45,866 bases of DNA, from positions 1-45,866 of the forward strand of contig JALWYV010000044.1 in NCBI GenBank assembly GCA_027003075.1. Direction: 5' to 3'. The notes beneath the pieces are model-generated. The model worked only from the letters and a program-made list of their open reading frames with translations, had not been told where the DNA came from and searched no databases. The translations under genes and the position numbers were made by a program. Origin of the DNA: Caldifarciminota bacterium. Its GTDB lineage: Bacteria; Hydrothermota; Hydrothermia; LBFQ01. This document shows, piece by piece, positions 32,394-40,286 of the stretch. Within the stretch, counting starts at the first letter, position 1; every line of letters starts with the position of its first letter.

Positions 32394-35300
32394 GTGGCCG
32401 ACTTCGTACACCTCCACGTGCATAGTGAGTACAGCCTTTTGGACGGTGCCGCCCGTATAAAGGATCTGGTCAGGAAGGCGAAGGAGATGGGCTTTCCCGC
32501 CCTCGCCCTCACGGATCATGGGAACCTCTACGGCTCAATAGAGTTCTACAAAGCGGCGAAGGAAGAGGGAATCAAACCCATACTCGGCATGGAGGCCTAC
32601 ATTGTTGAGGATCACTCCAAGAAGGGGAAGGAGTATAAGGAGTACAACCACCTGACCCTCCTCGCCGCCGATAACGAGGGGTGGAGGAACCTTATGAAAC
32701 TCTCCTCCCTCGGTTTCCTTGAGGGGTTTTACGGCAAACCCCGTATAGACTGGGAGCAACTTAAGGAACATTCCAGAGGGTTGATTGTCCTTTCGGGATG
32801 TCCCAAGGGTACGATAGCCGAGAACATCGTAAAGGGCCGATACGACGAGGCAAAGAGGTGGGTGGAGTGGTTTAAAGACGTCTTCGGTGAGAGGTTCTTC
32901 CTTGAGGTGCAGGATGTGGGAATATCTGAGAACGAGGCCATAAACAAGACCCTGCTTGAGTTCTCAAAGTACTACGGTATACCTCTGGTAGCGACGAACG
33001 ACGTCCACTACGTAAACCCCGGCGACCACGAGCTTCAGGAGATCCTGATGGCCATCGCCCAGAACAAGAAGATAAACGACAGGAGTCGCTTCATGCTCAG
33101 CACGAAACAGCTCTACATGCGGAGCGAGGAGGAGATGTTAAACCTCTTCTCGTGGATGCCGGAGGCCGTAAGGAACACCATGATAGTGGCCGAGATGTCC
33201 AACGTTCAGATAGAGCTGGACGCGACCAAACTCAAGCTTCCCCACTTCCCCCTGCCCGAAGGGTACTCCTCAGACGTTGAGTACCTGAAGGATCTGGCAA
33301 GGAAGGGACTTGAGGAGAGGATAAGTGATCTACCCGAAAGCGAAAGGCAGAAGTACAGGGAGAGGCTGGAGTACGAGCTTTCCGTAATAGAGGGGACGGG
33401 ATTTGCGGGGTACTTCCTGATAATATGGGACCTCGTTAACGCGTCCCGCAGGATGGGTGTAAAGGTAGGTCCGGGCAGGGGATCGGCTGCCGGTTCCCTC
33501 GTTCTCTACTCCCTCGGTATCACTCAGATAGACCCTCTGAAGTACGATCTCCTCTTTGAGCGTTTCCTGAACCCGGAGCGTATATCTCCCCCTGACGTGG
33601 ACATTGACTTTCAGGATAACCGCAGGGAGGACGTTATAAACTACCTGAGAGATAGGTACGGGAGCGACAGGGTCGCCCAGATCATAACCTTCTCCAAACT
33701 GAAGGCCAGAGCCGCCTTTAAGGACGTTGCCCGGTACTACGACACCCCCTTTGAACAGGCCAACCAGATCTCCCAGCTCATACCCAACGTACCCACCGAC
33801 CCCATAACTCTGGCCGAGGCCTACGAGAGCGTTGAGGACTTCCGAAAGGCGGTTGAAAAGGAACCCTGGAAGACGGTGGTTGAGAAGGCTATAAAACTTG
33901 AGGGATTCACCCGTGGCACCAGCGTTCACGCTGCCGGGGTCGTGGTATCTCCCGACGAACTCACAAACCACGTTCCACTCGCCAAGAGCAAGGACGGTCA
34001 GGTAATAACCCAGTACGATATGGGAATACTGGAACTCCTCGGTATGCTCAAGATAGACGTCCTCGGCCTGCGCACCCTCTCCATGCTTGACCATGCCGAA
34101 AGACTCGTCCGGCAGCACTACGACCCCCACTTCACCCTGGAATCCATCCCAACCGACGACCCCGAGACTTTCCGGCTCCTTCAGGAGGGTAAGACCATGG
34201 GGGTCTTCCAGCTGGAAGGGACCAACATGCGCAAGATACTGATAAGACTCAGACCCACAGCCCTTGAAGACATAATCGCCCTGAACGCCCTGTACCGTCC
34301 TGGTCCCATACAGAGCGGGATGGTGGACGAGTACATAGAGAGAAAGCACGGAAAACCCTTTGAGTACGAGTTCCCTGAGCTGGAGCCTATCCTCAAGAAC
34401 ACCTACGGTCTCTTCGTGTATCAGGAGCAGATAATGCTCATGTCCCGCGTTCTGGCCGGTTTTACCCCCGGAGAGGCAGATACCCTGCGTAAGGCCATAG
34501 GAAAGAAGAAGAAGGCCCTCATGGAGAAGATGAAGGACAAGTTCATAAAGGGAGCCGTAGAGAGGGGATACGACGAGAAGAAGATCGTGAAACTCTGGGA
34601 GGATATAGAGAAGTTCGCCTCGTACTCCTTCAACAAATCTCACTCCGCGGCCTACGGCCTCATGGCCTACTGGACGGCCTACCTGAAGACCCACTATCCA
34701 CTCGCCTTCTACACGGCCGCCCTCTCGTCCTTCAAAGGGTCCCAGCAGCAGAGGTTTTTCAAGAACGCCCCCCTCTTCATAGCAGAGATGCGGAAGATGG
34801 GCATAAAGGTGGTGCCTCCGGATGTGAACAGGAGCGACGTTGACTTTACTCTGGACAAAGAGGAAAACGCCGTCGTGTGGGGTCTGGGATTCCTTAAGGA
34901 CGTGGGCCTTGAAATGGCCGAAAGGATAGTCAGGGAGAGGGAAAGGGGTGGAGAGTACAGAAGCGTTTCCGACTTCGCCCGCCGCACAAAGGCTAACAAG
35001 AAGGTGCTTGAGGCCCTCGCAAAGGCCGGTGCACTTGACTCCATATCAGGGATGACCAGATCCCAGCTCCTGAAGGACATCCGATCCGGAAGGGTGAGTA
35101 AGAGGGCTACGGGGAGCCTGTTCGGAAGCATAATGGACAGCAAGGTGGAGGAAGCGAGGGAGGATCTGAACACCCTCCTGAACATGGAGAGGCAATCTCT
35201 GGGCCTTTACATCTCTGGAAAGCCCTACGACGCCTACAGGGACGTCGCAAAAGCCTACGGTTTCCCGAAAATAGAGGAACTGGAGAACTACGTTAACCGG

Positions 35301-35900
35301 GAGGTCGCCTTTGTAGCGTCCCTGCTATATTACGATAAACGTAAGTTCAGGAGCGGAACGAAACTATCGCTCCTCTTTGAAGACGACACCGGAACCGTAG
35401 ATGCCACGATGTTCATATCCGAAGGCCTCACGGAGCTCCTTGATAAACTGGAAAACGACCTCGTTTTCGTGGTAAAGGGAACGGTCAGAGGGGTATCCGA
35501 CGATAACGAGGAGGAGGAGCGTATAGAAGTCAGGATAAAGGACGCTTCATCCATAACCCCGATCAGGGATTTCATAGCTCAAAACAGGATACTACGGAAC
35601 GGAGATCCGCGAAAGGTCCTTGAAGCTGCCCTGAAGAAGTTTGAGATAATGGCACCGAACGGATTTAAGAGCAGGGAGGAGGGTAAACTCGCCTTCGTGA
35701 GGTTCTGGATAAGGGATCTGTCCGGTGAGGAGTTCGCCGAGGAGGTACCCTACGGTGTTGGCCTCAGGATACTTAAGAGGCTGGTCGTTAAGGACTCGGG
35801 CCTTTTCCTTGAGAGGAGGGACGCTTACGATGAGGCGGCCTATGCCCTACTGATCCGGGACGTTGAGAGGTGGTTCAGGGCGCTGAAGAAGGTGAAGTAG
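32394..35900 (+). CDS. dnaE: DNA polymerase III alpha subunit
   Basis: Replicative polymerase of 1,168 residues, the normal DnaE length. An N-terminal PHP domain (HLHVHSEYSLLDGA, ALTDHGNLYG, VATNDVHYV) retains His residues of a possible metal-dependent proofreading site. GPGRGSAAGSLVLY and PDVDIDFQDN (Asp401, Asp403) form the palm, with the third acidic residue in LEDIIALNALYRPGPIQSGM. Residues beyond about 830 carry helix-hairpin-helix and OB-fold regions. The start is GTG with TAGAAT six bases before it. It lies 139 bases after fabH. A long antisense frame over its middle is a shadow. Confidence 0.98.
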   Translation: MADFVHLHVHSEYSLLDGAARIKDLVRKAKEMGFPALALTDHGNLYGSIEFYKAAKEEGIKPILGMEAYIVEDHSKKGKEYKEYNHLTLLAADNEGWRNLMKLSSLGFLEGFYGKPRIDWEQLKEHSRGLIVLSGCPKGTIAENIVKGRYDEAKRWVEWFKDVFGERFFLEVQDVGISENEAINKTLLEFSKYYGIPLVATNDVHYVNPGDHELQEILMAIAQNKKINDRSRFMLSTKQLYMRSEEEMLNLFSWMPEAVRNTMIVAEMSNVQIELDATKLKLPHFPLPEGYSSDVEYLKDLARKGLEERISDLPESERQKYRERLEYELSVIEGTGFAGYFLIIWDLVNASRRMGVKVGPGRGSAAGSLVLYSLGITQIDPLKYDLLFERFLNPERISPPDVDIDFQDNRREDVINYLRDRYGSDRVAQIITFSKLKARAAFKDVARYYDTPFEQANQISQLIPNVPTDPITLAEAYESVEDFRKAVEKEPWKTVVEKAIKLEGFTRGTSVHAAGVVVSPDELTNHVPLAKSKDGQVITQYDMGILELLGMLKIDVLGLRTLSMLDHAERLVRQHYDPHFTLESIPTDDPETFRLLQEGKTMGVFQLEGTNMRKILIRLRPTALEDIIALNALYRPGPIQSGMVDEYIERKHGKPFEYEFPELEPILKNTYGLFVYQEQIMLMSRVLAGFTPGEADTLRKAIGKKKKALMEKMKDKFIKGAVERGYDEKKIVKLWEDIEKFASYSFNKSHSAAYGLMAYWTAYLKTHYPLAFYTAALSSFKGSQQQRFFKNAPLFIAEMRKMGIKVVPPDVNRSDVDFTLDKEENAVVWGLGFLKDVGLEMAERIVRERERGGEYRSVSDFARRTKANKKVLEALAKAGALDSISGMTRSQLLKDIRSGRVSKRATGSLFGSIMDSKVEEAREDLNTLLNMERQSLGLYISGKPYDAYRDVAKAYGFPKIEELENYVNREVAFVASLLYYDKRKFRSGTKLSLLFEDDTGTVDATMFISEGLTELLDKLENDLVFVVKGTVRGVSDDNEEEERIEVRIKDASSITPIRDFIAQNRILRNGDPRKVLEAALKKFEIMAPNGFKSREEGKLAFVRFWIRDLSGEEFAEEVPYGVGLRILKRLVVKDSGLFLERRDAYDEAAYALLIRDVERWFRALKKVK

Positions 35901-35962
35901 TCACGGTTATAGGAACGTAATTCATGTGCAGTTCCCGGGTATTATTGAGATACGTACCACTC

Positions 35963-35968
35963 TACAAT
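35963..35968 (+). promoter_or_regulatory. Candidate -10 element of the small gene after dnaE (TACAAT)
   Basis: TACAAT seven bases before the TTG at 35976 and 13 bases before the ATG at 35982. Confidence 0.4.
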
Positions 35969-35975
35969 TCCGTCG

Positions 35976-36305
35976 TTGTGCATGGGAGACAAAGGGGGTA
36001 GTATTTTGGACTTCGTTGAGAGCCTATCCCGGAAGATGGAGGAGTACATGTATACCCACGGTTTACCGTCCCCGACATTTCGGGTGTACGTGGACGGAGG
36101 ATCAAGGGTTATTATGGAGTCGGAGAGATCCAGGAGGTTTCCCAGATCCGTAAAGTGCGTTTTTACCCCTCCGACGTACACCGTCATGGTTGAGGGACGG
36201 GTTATAACTTACGACACCCTCCTATCTCACGATGGGTTCAGGGTTGAGGAGAGGATACTGAACACGCTCTTTGAGGTGATGCTTGAGTACGTGATTGAAG
36301 ATTGA
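35976..36305 (+). CDS. Small unknown protein
   Basis: A 109-residue soluble protein, mixed alpha/beta by pattern, with no signal peptide. Landmarks: SILDFVESLSRKMEEYMYTH, VYVDGGSRVIMESER and VIMVEG-like strands late in the chain. No family recognised. The TTG start fits the leaderless spacing to TACAAT (seven bases); the ATG at 35982 is the ordinary alternative. Its end overlaps nothing, and the next gene's TAGAAT lies just after the stop. Confidence 0.6.
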   Translation: MCMGDKGGSILDFVESLSRKMEEYMYTHGLPSPTFRVYVDGGSRVIMESERSRRFPRSVKCVFTPPTYTVMVEGRVITYDTLLSHDGFRVEERILNTLFEVMLEYVIED

Positions 36306-36309
36306 GGCT

Positions 36310-36315
36310 TAGAAT
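36310..36315 (+). promoter_or_regulatory. Candidate -10 element of the small lipoprotein gene (TAGAAT)
   Basis: TAGAAT seven bases before the ATG at 36323. It supports this start over an earlier in-frame one at 36302. Confidence 0.55.
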
Positions 36316-36322
36316 ACCGACC

Positions 36323-36700
36323 ATGCGTAAGTTTGTTCTGCTGATCCTGACCGTGTTATTTCTCTCGTGTTCGGGGGAAGCCTCAAAGTCGGAAGAGGGA
36401 ACTGCCCTCGCGACCGGAGTGACGGAACAGGTAAAGGTTCCCGAAGATCTGAGGAGGTTTCTGTATCCGGGATCGGCCGTTGAAAAGGTGCTCGTAGGTG
36501 AGGGGTCCATTGGCGTAGTTATGCGCACTAAAGACGATATAAGGAAAGTTGCCGAATTTTACCTGAAGAAATTCGGGAAGCCGGAGGACAAAGTCGTAAA
36601 CTCGTGGGCGGTCTCTTACCTCTACCGTAGGGAGAACGCCATGATCCACATAGAGAGGGAGGACGGAGGGAGCGTAATATCCGTCTCGCTTGTAAAATAA
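36323..36700 (+). CDS. Small predicted lipoprotein
   Basis: About 125 residues. The signal peptide MRKFVLLILTVLFLSC ends at a lipobox-like LFLSC. The mature part starts with a Ser/Glu-rich linker, then YPGSAVEKVLVGEG and DDIRKVAEFYLKKFGKPE, a small alpha/beta domain of the kind seen in many short periplasmic lipoproteins. An earlier in-frame start at 36302 would place seven residues before the signal peptide and lies upstream of the -10 element, so I reject it. The stop overlaps the T-run of the opposing tRNA terminator. Confidence 0.7.
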   Translation: MRKFVLLILTVLFLSCSGEASKSEEGTALATGVTEQVKVPEDLRRFLYPGSAVEKVLVGEGSIGVVMRTKDDIRKVAEFYLKKFGKPEDKVVNSWAVSYLYRRENAMIHIEREDGGSVISVSLVK

Positions 36701-36719
36701 AAAAAGGGCCTTTCGGCCC
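36698..36719 (-). terminator. Rho-independent terminator of tRNA-Val
   Basis: On the minus strand GGGCC, a GAAA tetraloop and GGCCC are followed by TTTTTTT, three bases after the tRNA 3' end. On the plus strand the hairpin sits just after the lipoprotein stop, but the A-run is on the wrong side for plus-strand termination. Confidence 0.85.
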
Positions 36720-36722
36720 AAG

Positions 36723-36796
36723 TGGGCGCGGGAGGAGTTGAACCTCCGACCTCTCGCATGTCAAACGAGCGCTCTAACCACCTGAGCTACGCGCCC
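36723..36796 (-). tRNA. tRNA-Val (GAC anticodon)
   Basis: A 74-base cloverleaf: acceptor stem GGGCGCG/CGCGCCC, D-stem GCTC/GAGC, anticodon stem CTCGT/GCGAG around loop TTGACAT, T-stem GGAGG/CCTCC with loop TTCAACT, and discriminator A. The anticodon GAC reads GUC and GUU valine codons. CCA is not encoded, so it must be added after transcription. A TATAAT lies upstream and a terminator follows directly. Confidence 0.97.
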
Positions 36797-36809
36797 GGAT
36801 GAGGATGAT

Positions 36810-36815
36810 ATTATA
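36810..36815 (-). promoter_or_regulatory. Candidate -10 element of tRNA-Val (TATAAT)
   Basis: TATAAT on the minus strand, 13 bases before the mature tRNA 5' end. A plus-strand TAGAAT for the next gene lies 26 bases away, making a compact divergent promoter. Confidence 0.55.
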
Positions 36816-36841
36816 CTGTGGAACGGTGTGCGTGTGGGGTT

Positions 36842-36847
36842 TAGAAT
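36842..36847 (+). promoter_or_regulatory. Candidate -10 element of the flippase-like gene (TAGAAT)
   Basis: TAGAAT six bases before the TTG at 36854. Confidence 0.5.
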
Positions 36848-36853
36848 TCCCGC

Positions 36854-37696
36854 TTGAAGAGGATACTCCGCTACGCCGTCGCCTTTCTTGGGATACTGTT
36901 CGCCGTTTATCCCATGCTAAGGGACATTCATCGCCTGCGGGAGATAAGGTTTGACCCGATCCTGTTCGCAACGGCCGTACTGGTCATGCTACTGTCTTAC
37001 AGCCTCCTTCCCCTTATCTGGCTATACGTGGGCAGGGCTTTTGGTATACCTCTAAACATAAGGGAGGCCGTGAACTCGTGGTTCGTTTCGTCGGTCGGCA
37101 GGTACATACCGGGGAAGGTGTGGCAGTTCGTGGGGCGGGCCTCCCTTCTGCCCTATCCCGCATCCGTGGTGATATCGGCCATGTTTTACGAACATCTCAT
37201 CCTTATGACGGGGGCATCCCTGTTCTCCTTCGTACTCCCCCGGTTTCCCCTCCTGCAGGTCCTGATAACCTTAACCCTTACGGCCACCCTTCTGTTGTGG
37301 AGATACTTCATCCTTCTTATTCACAGATGGTTCCCCAGAGTTCGGCACTATCCCCGTAGATGGAAAGACGTGGTCGTGGCCGTACTCCTGTCAACCCTCT
37401 ACTGGGCGATATCGGGGTTTGCGGCTTACCTCATAGCGAGAAGTACCTTCTGGGGTAAGGGTTATCCGGAGATAGCCTTCGTTTACTCCTTCTCCTTTGT
37501 GGCCTCTTACGTGCTTCCCCTAACTCCGGCGGGTCTCGGTATAAGGGAGGCCATCATATCGGGGATAATGGGGTACAACCTCCAGTCCTCGGTATTCGCC
37601 CTTTTGACCCGTCTGGCCATACTGGTGGTGGACCTGATAACCCTCGGAATAGGGGTTCTGGCAGGGGTTAGAGGTGGTAGGAGAGAAGACTCATAG
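36854..37696 (+). CDS. LPG-synthase-TM/YbhN-type flippase-like membrane protein
   Basis: A 280-residue membrane protein with about seven helices. AVNSWFVSSVGRYIPGKVWQFVGRA and the late YVLPLTPAGLGIREAIISGI are the two hallmark loops of the lysylphosphatidylglycerol synthase transmembrane / YbhN (UPF0104) family, whose members are thought to move or modify membrane lipids or lipid-linked sugars. The substrate is unknown. The start is TTG, with TAGAAT six bases before it. The 3' end overlaps the opposing phosphoesterase gene by 29 bases. Confidence 0.8.
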   Translation: MKRILRYAVAFLGILFAVYPMLRDIHRLREIRFDPILFATAVLVMLLSYSLLPLIWLYVGRAFGIPLNIREAVNSWFVSSVGRYIPGKVWQFVGRASLLPYPASVVISAMFYEHLILMTGASLFSFVLPRFPLLQVLITLTLTATLLLWRYFILLIHRWFPRVRHYPRRWKDVVVAVLLSTLYWAISGFAAYLIARSTFWGKGYPEIAFVYSFSFVASYVLPLTPAGLGIREAIISGIMGYNLQSSVFALLTRLAILVVDLITLGIGVLAGVRGGRREDS

Positions 37697-38399
37697 GCAG
37701 ACCCGCCTCCCCGATCTCCTTTTTCAGGTTGGATAGGTCGTAATCCACCCTGTACCAGGTGAACGATGGCTCCTCATCGTCGTAGATGCCGAAGGAGGCC
37801 CCACCGAGGCCGTCCCGTGGTTGCCCCACGGAGCCGGGATTCACTATGTACCGTACGGAGGGCAGGAACCTCATCTTCATACGGTCGCTCACCACCTGTC
37901 CCCCCACAACCACCGTCCTGTAGCGGGCAAAGTAGGAAGGTACGTGGGTATGGCCAACGAAGATTAAGCGGGCGTCTGTACTGCTGAAGGATCTCGTGGC
38001 ATCAGTCGGATCAAAGATGTACTTCCATATCGGGTCGTCTGGTGCTGCATGGACGTACAGGACATCCCCCTCACGGGCAAGTGGCCTCAGGTTACGTATA
38101 AAGTTGAGATTTTCCGGCTTGATCACCTTCTCCGTCCATACGCTACACGTGTAGGCCAGATCGGAGAAGTAGTTTCGCTCCTCGGGGTTTATGAGTGCGG
38201 CATCGTGGTTCCCGAGGAGGCAGATATCGCACTTCCCCCTGAACCACTCTATAACTTCGTTGGGCCTCGTCCCGTAGTCCACGTAATCGCCAAGGGACAC
38301 TATGCGGTCGTACCTGATATTCTCCCTTTCAAGGAAATCCAGAACGGCCTTCAGCGCCCACCAATTGGCGTGTACATCGGATAGTATAAGCGTTCTCAC
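37668..38399 (-). CDS. Metallophosphoesterase (YfcE-like)
   Basis: A 243-residue calcineurin-like phosphoesterase. The metal-site motifs appear in order: SDVHANWWAL (near 8), LGDYVDYG (near 36), LGNHDAAL (near 61), YVHAAPDD and FVGHTHVPS (near 166), followed by NPGSVGQPRDG. This order is typical of the YfcE-type/DUF-named bacterial phosphoesterases. The physiological substrate is unknown. The start is GTG, with AAGGAACAGG upstream. It follows the YtxH gene by 30 bases and is probably co-transcribed with it. Confidence 0.9.
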   Translation of the reverse strand: MRTLILSDVHANWWALKAVLDFLERENIRYDRIVSLGDYVDYGTRPNEVIEWFRGKCDICLLGNHDAALINPEERNYFSDLAYTCSVWTEKVIKPENLNFIRNLRPLAREGDVLYVHAAPDDPIWKYIFDPTDATRSFSSTDARLIFVGHTHVPSYFARYRTVVVGGQVVSDRMKMRFLPSVRYIVNPGSVGQPRDGLGGASFGIYDDEEPSFTWYRVDYDLSNLKKEIGEAGLPMSLLSYHL

Positions 38400-38429
38400 A
38401 TTTTGAACCTGTTCCTTAGTATTCTCCGT

Positions 38430-38723
38430 TCAGGAAAGGTACTCCTCAAGTCTATCCAGCATCTCATCAACCCTTTTTCTCATAGCCTCTAACTTCTCCG
38501 CAGCCTCACCCCTGAGTTTACCGGACTTCTCACTGAACTCCCTTTCAATCTGAGCCCTCAACTCCCTCAACTTCTCACGGGCCATCCTGCCACGATCTAC
38601 CAGTTTGCCGCGTACCTCCTTCCCGGTGTAGGGGGTGGTCAGGAGCGTCGCCAGAGCCCCTATGGTCATTCCGGTTAAAAGTCCCATTACGAACAGCAGT
38701 GCATCTTCACTTCTTCTTGCCAT
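38430..38723 (-). CDS. YtxH-domain membrane protein
   Basis: About 97 residues from the ATG at 38723. One N-terminal membrane helix (ALLFVMGLLTGMTIGALATLL) is followed by TTPYTGKEVRGKLVDRGR and a charged coiled coil, the standard YtxH (gas-vesicle/stress-type) layout of unknown role. A longer in-frame reading from 38957 would add an unlikely Pro-rich, antisense-type N-terminus over the divergent gene, so I reject it. TAGAAT lies eight bases before this ATG. Confidence 0.85.
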   Translation of the reverse strand: MARRSEDALLFVMGLLTGMTIGALATLLTTPYTGKEVRGKLVDRGRMAREKLRELRAQIEREFSEKSGKLRGEAAEKLEAMRKRVDEMLDRLEEYLS

Positions 38724-38731
38724 AGGGTAAA

Positions 38732-38737
38732 ATTCTA
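38732..38737 (-). promoter_or_regulatory. Candidate -10 element of the YtxH gene (TAGAAT)
   Basis: TAGAAT on the minus strand, eight bases before the ATG at 38723. Confidence 0.55.
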
Positions 38738-38765
38738 AAGGAGAATGAAAAATTCTGGACGGGAT

Positions 38766-38771
38766 TAGAAT
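38766..38771 (+). promoter_or_regulatory. Candidate -10 element of the DUF5683-like gene (TAGAAT)
   Basis: TAGAAT 11 bases before GTG 38783 and 14 before ATG 38786, slightly further than the usual spacing. Divergent from the YtxH promoter 28 bases away. Confidence 0.45.
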
Positions 38772-38785
38772 AGCAACGTCTGGTG

Positions 38786-39427
38786 ATGGGTGATACTCTT
38801 CTTGTACTTGCCCTACTCTCTGTGGGAGATGGGGATGCGGCACAGGTTGAGGCCCTTCGGGTGAGGTCCAGCTACCTCCATGCGAAGGCTCTGGCACTTT
38901 CCGGGGACACCCTGAAAGCAATAAACGTACTATTACAGGAGGAGGGGTGCAGGGCAAAGAGGTACAGGCTCGTCCTTATGATGGGGAAGTTTTACCTTGA
39001 CGGCGCCACGGAACTCCTTGAGGACACGGTGTGCTTCGGCCATAGGGACCTTATCCTGTATAACGCCTACGTCCTGAACTTCCTTGACGATCCCCTATCG
39101 GATAGCCTCCGTTCCACGGTTCCCCCTCTTCTGGATCCGGGGAAGGCCATACTCTACAACCTCGTTCCGGGCATGGGTCTCGTATATGCCGGGAGGCCGT
39201 GGCAGGGGGTAAAGACCTTTCTGGCCAACGCAGTCGGTATAGCAGGTATTACCTATTCCATTAAGAATAAGAGGTACGTGGATGCGGCCGTGTGGTACAT
39301 CTTCTGGGAGGGAAGGTTCCTCACCGGCAGTTTTCAGAACGCTATAAGCGCAGTCTGGGACGAGAACCGGAGGCGACTCCGTCCTTACTTCCGGAAGATC
39401 CTGCAGATGATAGAGGAGGGGGGGTAG
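38786..39427 (+). CDS. Secreted/membrane protein with a DUF5683-like C-terminal region
   Basis: About 213 residues with a signal-like N-terminus (TLLVLALLSVGDGDAAQ). The first half is helical and may hold TPR-like units. The second half has DPGKAILYNLVPGMGLVYAG and GVKTFLANAVGIAGITY, a Pro-Gly-x-Gly-x-x-Tyr pattern as in DUF5683-type envelope proteins. The role is unknown. A GTG one codon earlier (38783) is possible. The stop is followed by a 249-base gap. Confidence 0.6.
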   Translation: MGDTLLVLALLSVGDGDAAQVEALRVRSSYLHAKALALSGDTLKAINVLLQEEGCRAKRYRLVLMMGKFYLDGATELLEDTVCFGHRDLILYNAYVLNFLDDPLSDSLRSTVPPLLDPGKAILYNLVPGMGLVYAGRPWQGVKTFLANAVGIAGITYSIKNKRYVDAAVWYIFWEGRFLTGSFQNAISAVWDENRRRLRPYFRKILQMIEEGG

Positions 39428-39676
39428 GGACCTTTTCCCTTATCTGACCACAACCTCATTACGATCTCTCCAGTAGACGAATACACCCCCGGCACGCCAT
39501 CAAACCAGGATAGCAATTACCGTTCTATCATCGGGATGATAGTCGATACCCTTTTAACCGTAATATACGTTGCGCTCTTAATGTTGCTATGGTTCTACGG
39601 CCATTGCCCATAGACGTAATGAACAGGCGACTCGTTCACACCAACGGTCTTCACACGGTAAGCCTTTCTTAAAGGT
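39428..39676. other. Intergenic region between convergent genes
   Basis: A 249-base gap between convergent stops. It holds one short plus-strand frame (39536-39613, listed separately). No hairpin with T-run, tRNA or repeat was found by eye. Confidence 0.4.
39536..39613 (+). CDS. Possible 25-residue membrane peptide
   Basis: ATG to TAG, 25 residues: MIVDTLLTVIYVALLMLLWF then YGHCP. It is a single hydrophobic helix with a charged N-terminal edge, like known small membrane proteins. A TATCAT lies four bases before the ATG; there is no ribosome-binding site. The upstream frame is also open for some distance, so it may be chance. Low confidence. Confidence 0.25.
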   Translation: MIVDTLLTVIYVALLMLLWFYGHCP

Positions 39677-40267
39677 TCAAATTTCCACCCTGACCCTTAC
39701 GAGCCACGTCCTTTTTTTACTATCCATAAGCACCACACCCGTAAAGGCCGTGTGGCCAAAGCGTTTGAGGAGGTCGTAAGCCAGATCGTAATCCTTCCCC
39801 TTAACCTCCGTCTTACCTATGAGGGCTTCGTATTTCCCGGCGGGTATGGGTTTACGCCTGACGTCTACCTTTTTCCATTCAAGGGTTATCCTTTTCGGCT
39901 TAACCTCTCCCTCACAGGGTACCTGCATGACGGTCTTAAAGACGGCTCCGAGGAAGGGGTTAACGTTCGGTGGGCCGTAAGTCTCCACCTCCTTGACCAT
40001 ATCTCCGTGCCTGTACCTGAAGTGGTAGGTGGGTAGATCCGTACCCTGAAACATAACGTACCTCTCCTCAAGGCTCTTCCATCTATCCGGATTCAGGATG
40101 GAGTCGGGAACCTCTATACGGCAGTAGAAGGTCTTTGCCCCAACGGTTCTCAGGGAAATCCCTCTCCTTCCCTTTAATTTTGCTAGGGGTATCTTTGCTC
40201 CCCAGTGCTCCTCGTAGATGTAGAGGCTAACCGGCACCTTGGGCGATAGTGAAAACAGAAAGAACAT
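39677..40267 (-). CDS. Secreted protein of unknown function
   Basis: About 196 residues from the ATG at 40267, with a short signal peptide (MFFLFSLSPKVPVS). The rest is beta-rich: LYIYEEHWGAKIPLAKLKG, GISLRTVGAKTFYCRIEVPD and a late GHTAFTGVVLMDSKKRTW. It recalls periplasmic DUF3108-like proteins, but I cannot confirm a family. An ATG nine bases earlier (40276) lies inside the TAGAAT hexamer, so I prefer 40267, which sits seven bases after it. Confidence 0.6.
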   Translation of the reverse strand: MFFLFSLSPKVPVSLYIYEEHWGAKIPLAKLKGRRGISLRTVGAKTFYCRIEVPDSILNPDRWKSLEERYVMFQGTDLPTYHFRYRHGDMVKEVETYGPPNVNPFLGAVFKTVMQVPCEGEVKPKRITLEWKKVDVRRKPIPAGKYEALIGKTEVKGKDYDLAYDLLKRFGHTAFTGVVLMDSKKRTWLVRVRVEI

Positions 40268-40274
40268 GATGTCC

Positions 40275-40280
40275 ATTCTA
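40275..40280 (-). promoter_or_regulatory. Candidate -10 element of the unknown secreted gene (TAGAAT)
   Basis: TAGAAT on the minus strand, seven bases before the ATG at 40267, just after the gcvPB stop. Confidence 0.5.
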
Positions 40281-40286
40281 AGGGGG

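Noticed and set aside
33330-34694. Long open frame (454 codons) antisense to dnaE
   Set aside because: It lies wholly opposite the conserved palm region of dnaE, has no ribosome-binding site or -10 element, and its translation is Val/Leu/Gly-rich without domain features. It comes from codon bias of dnaE.
38724-38957. Longer N-terminus of the YtxH gene from 38957
   Set aside because: Pro/His-rich translation antisense to the divergent gene; the true start is the ATG at 38723, eight bases after TAGAAT.
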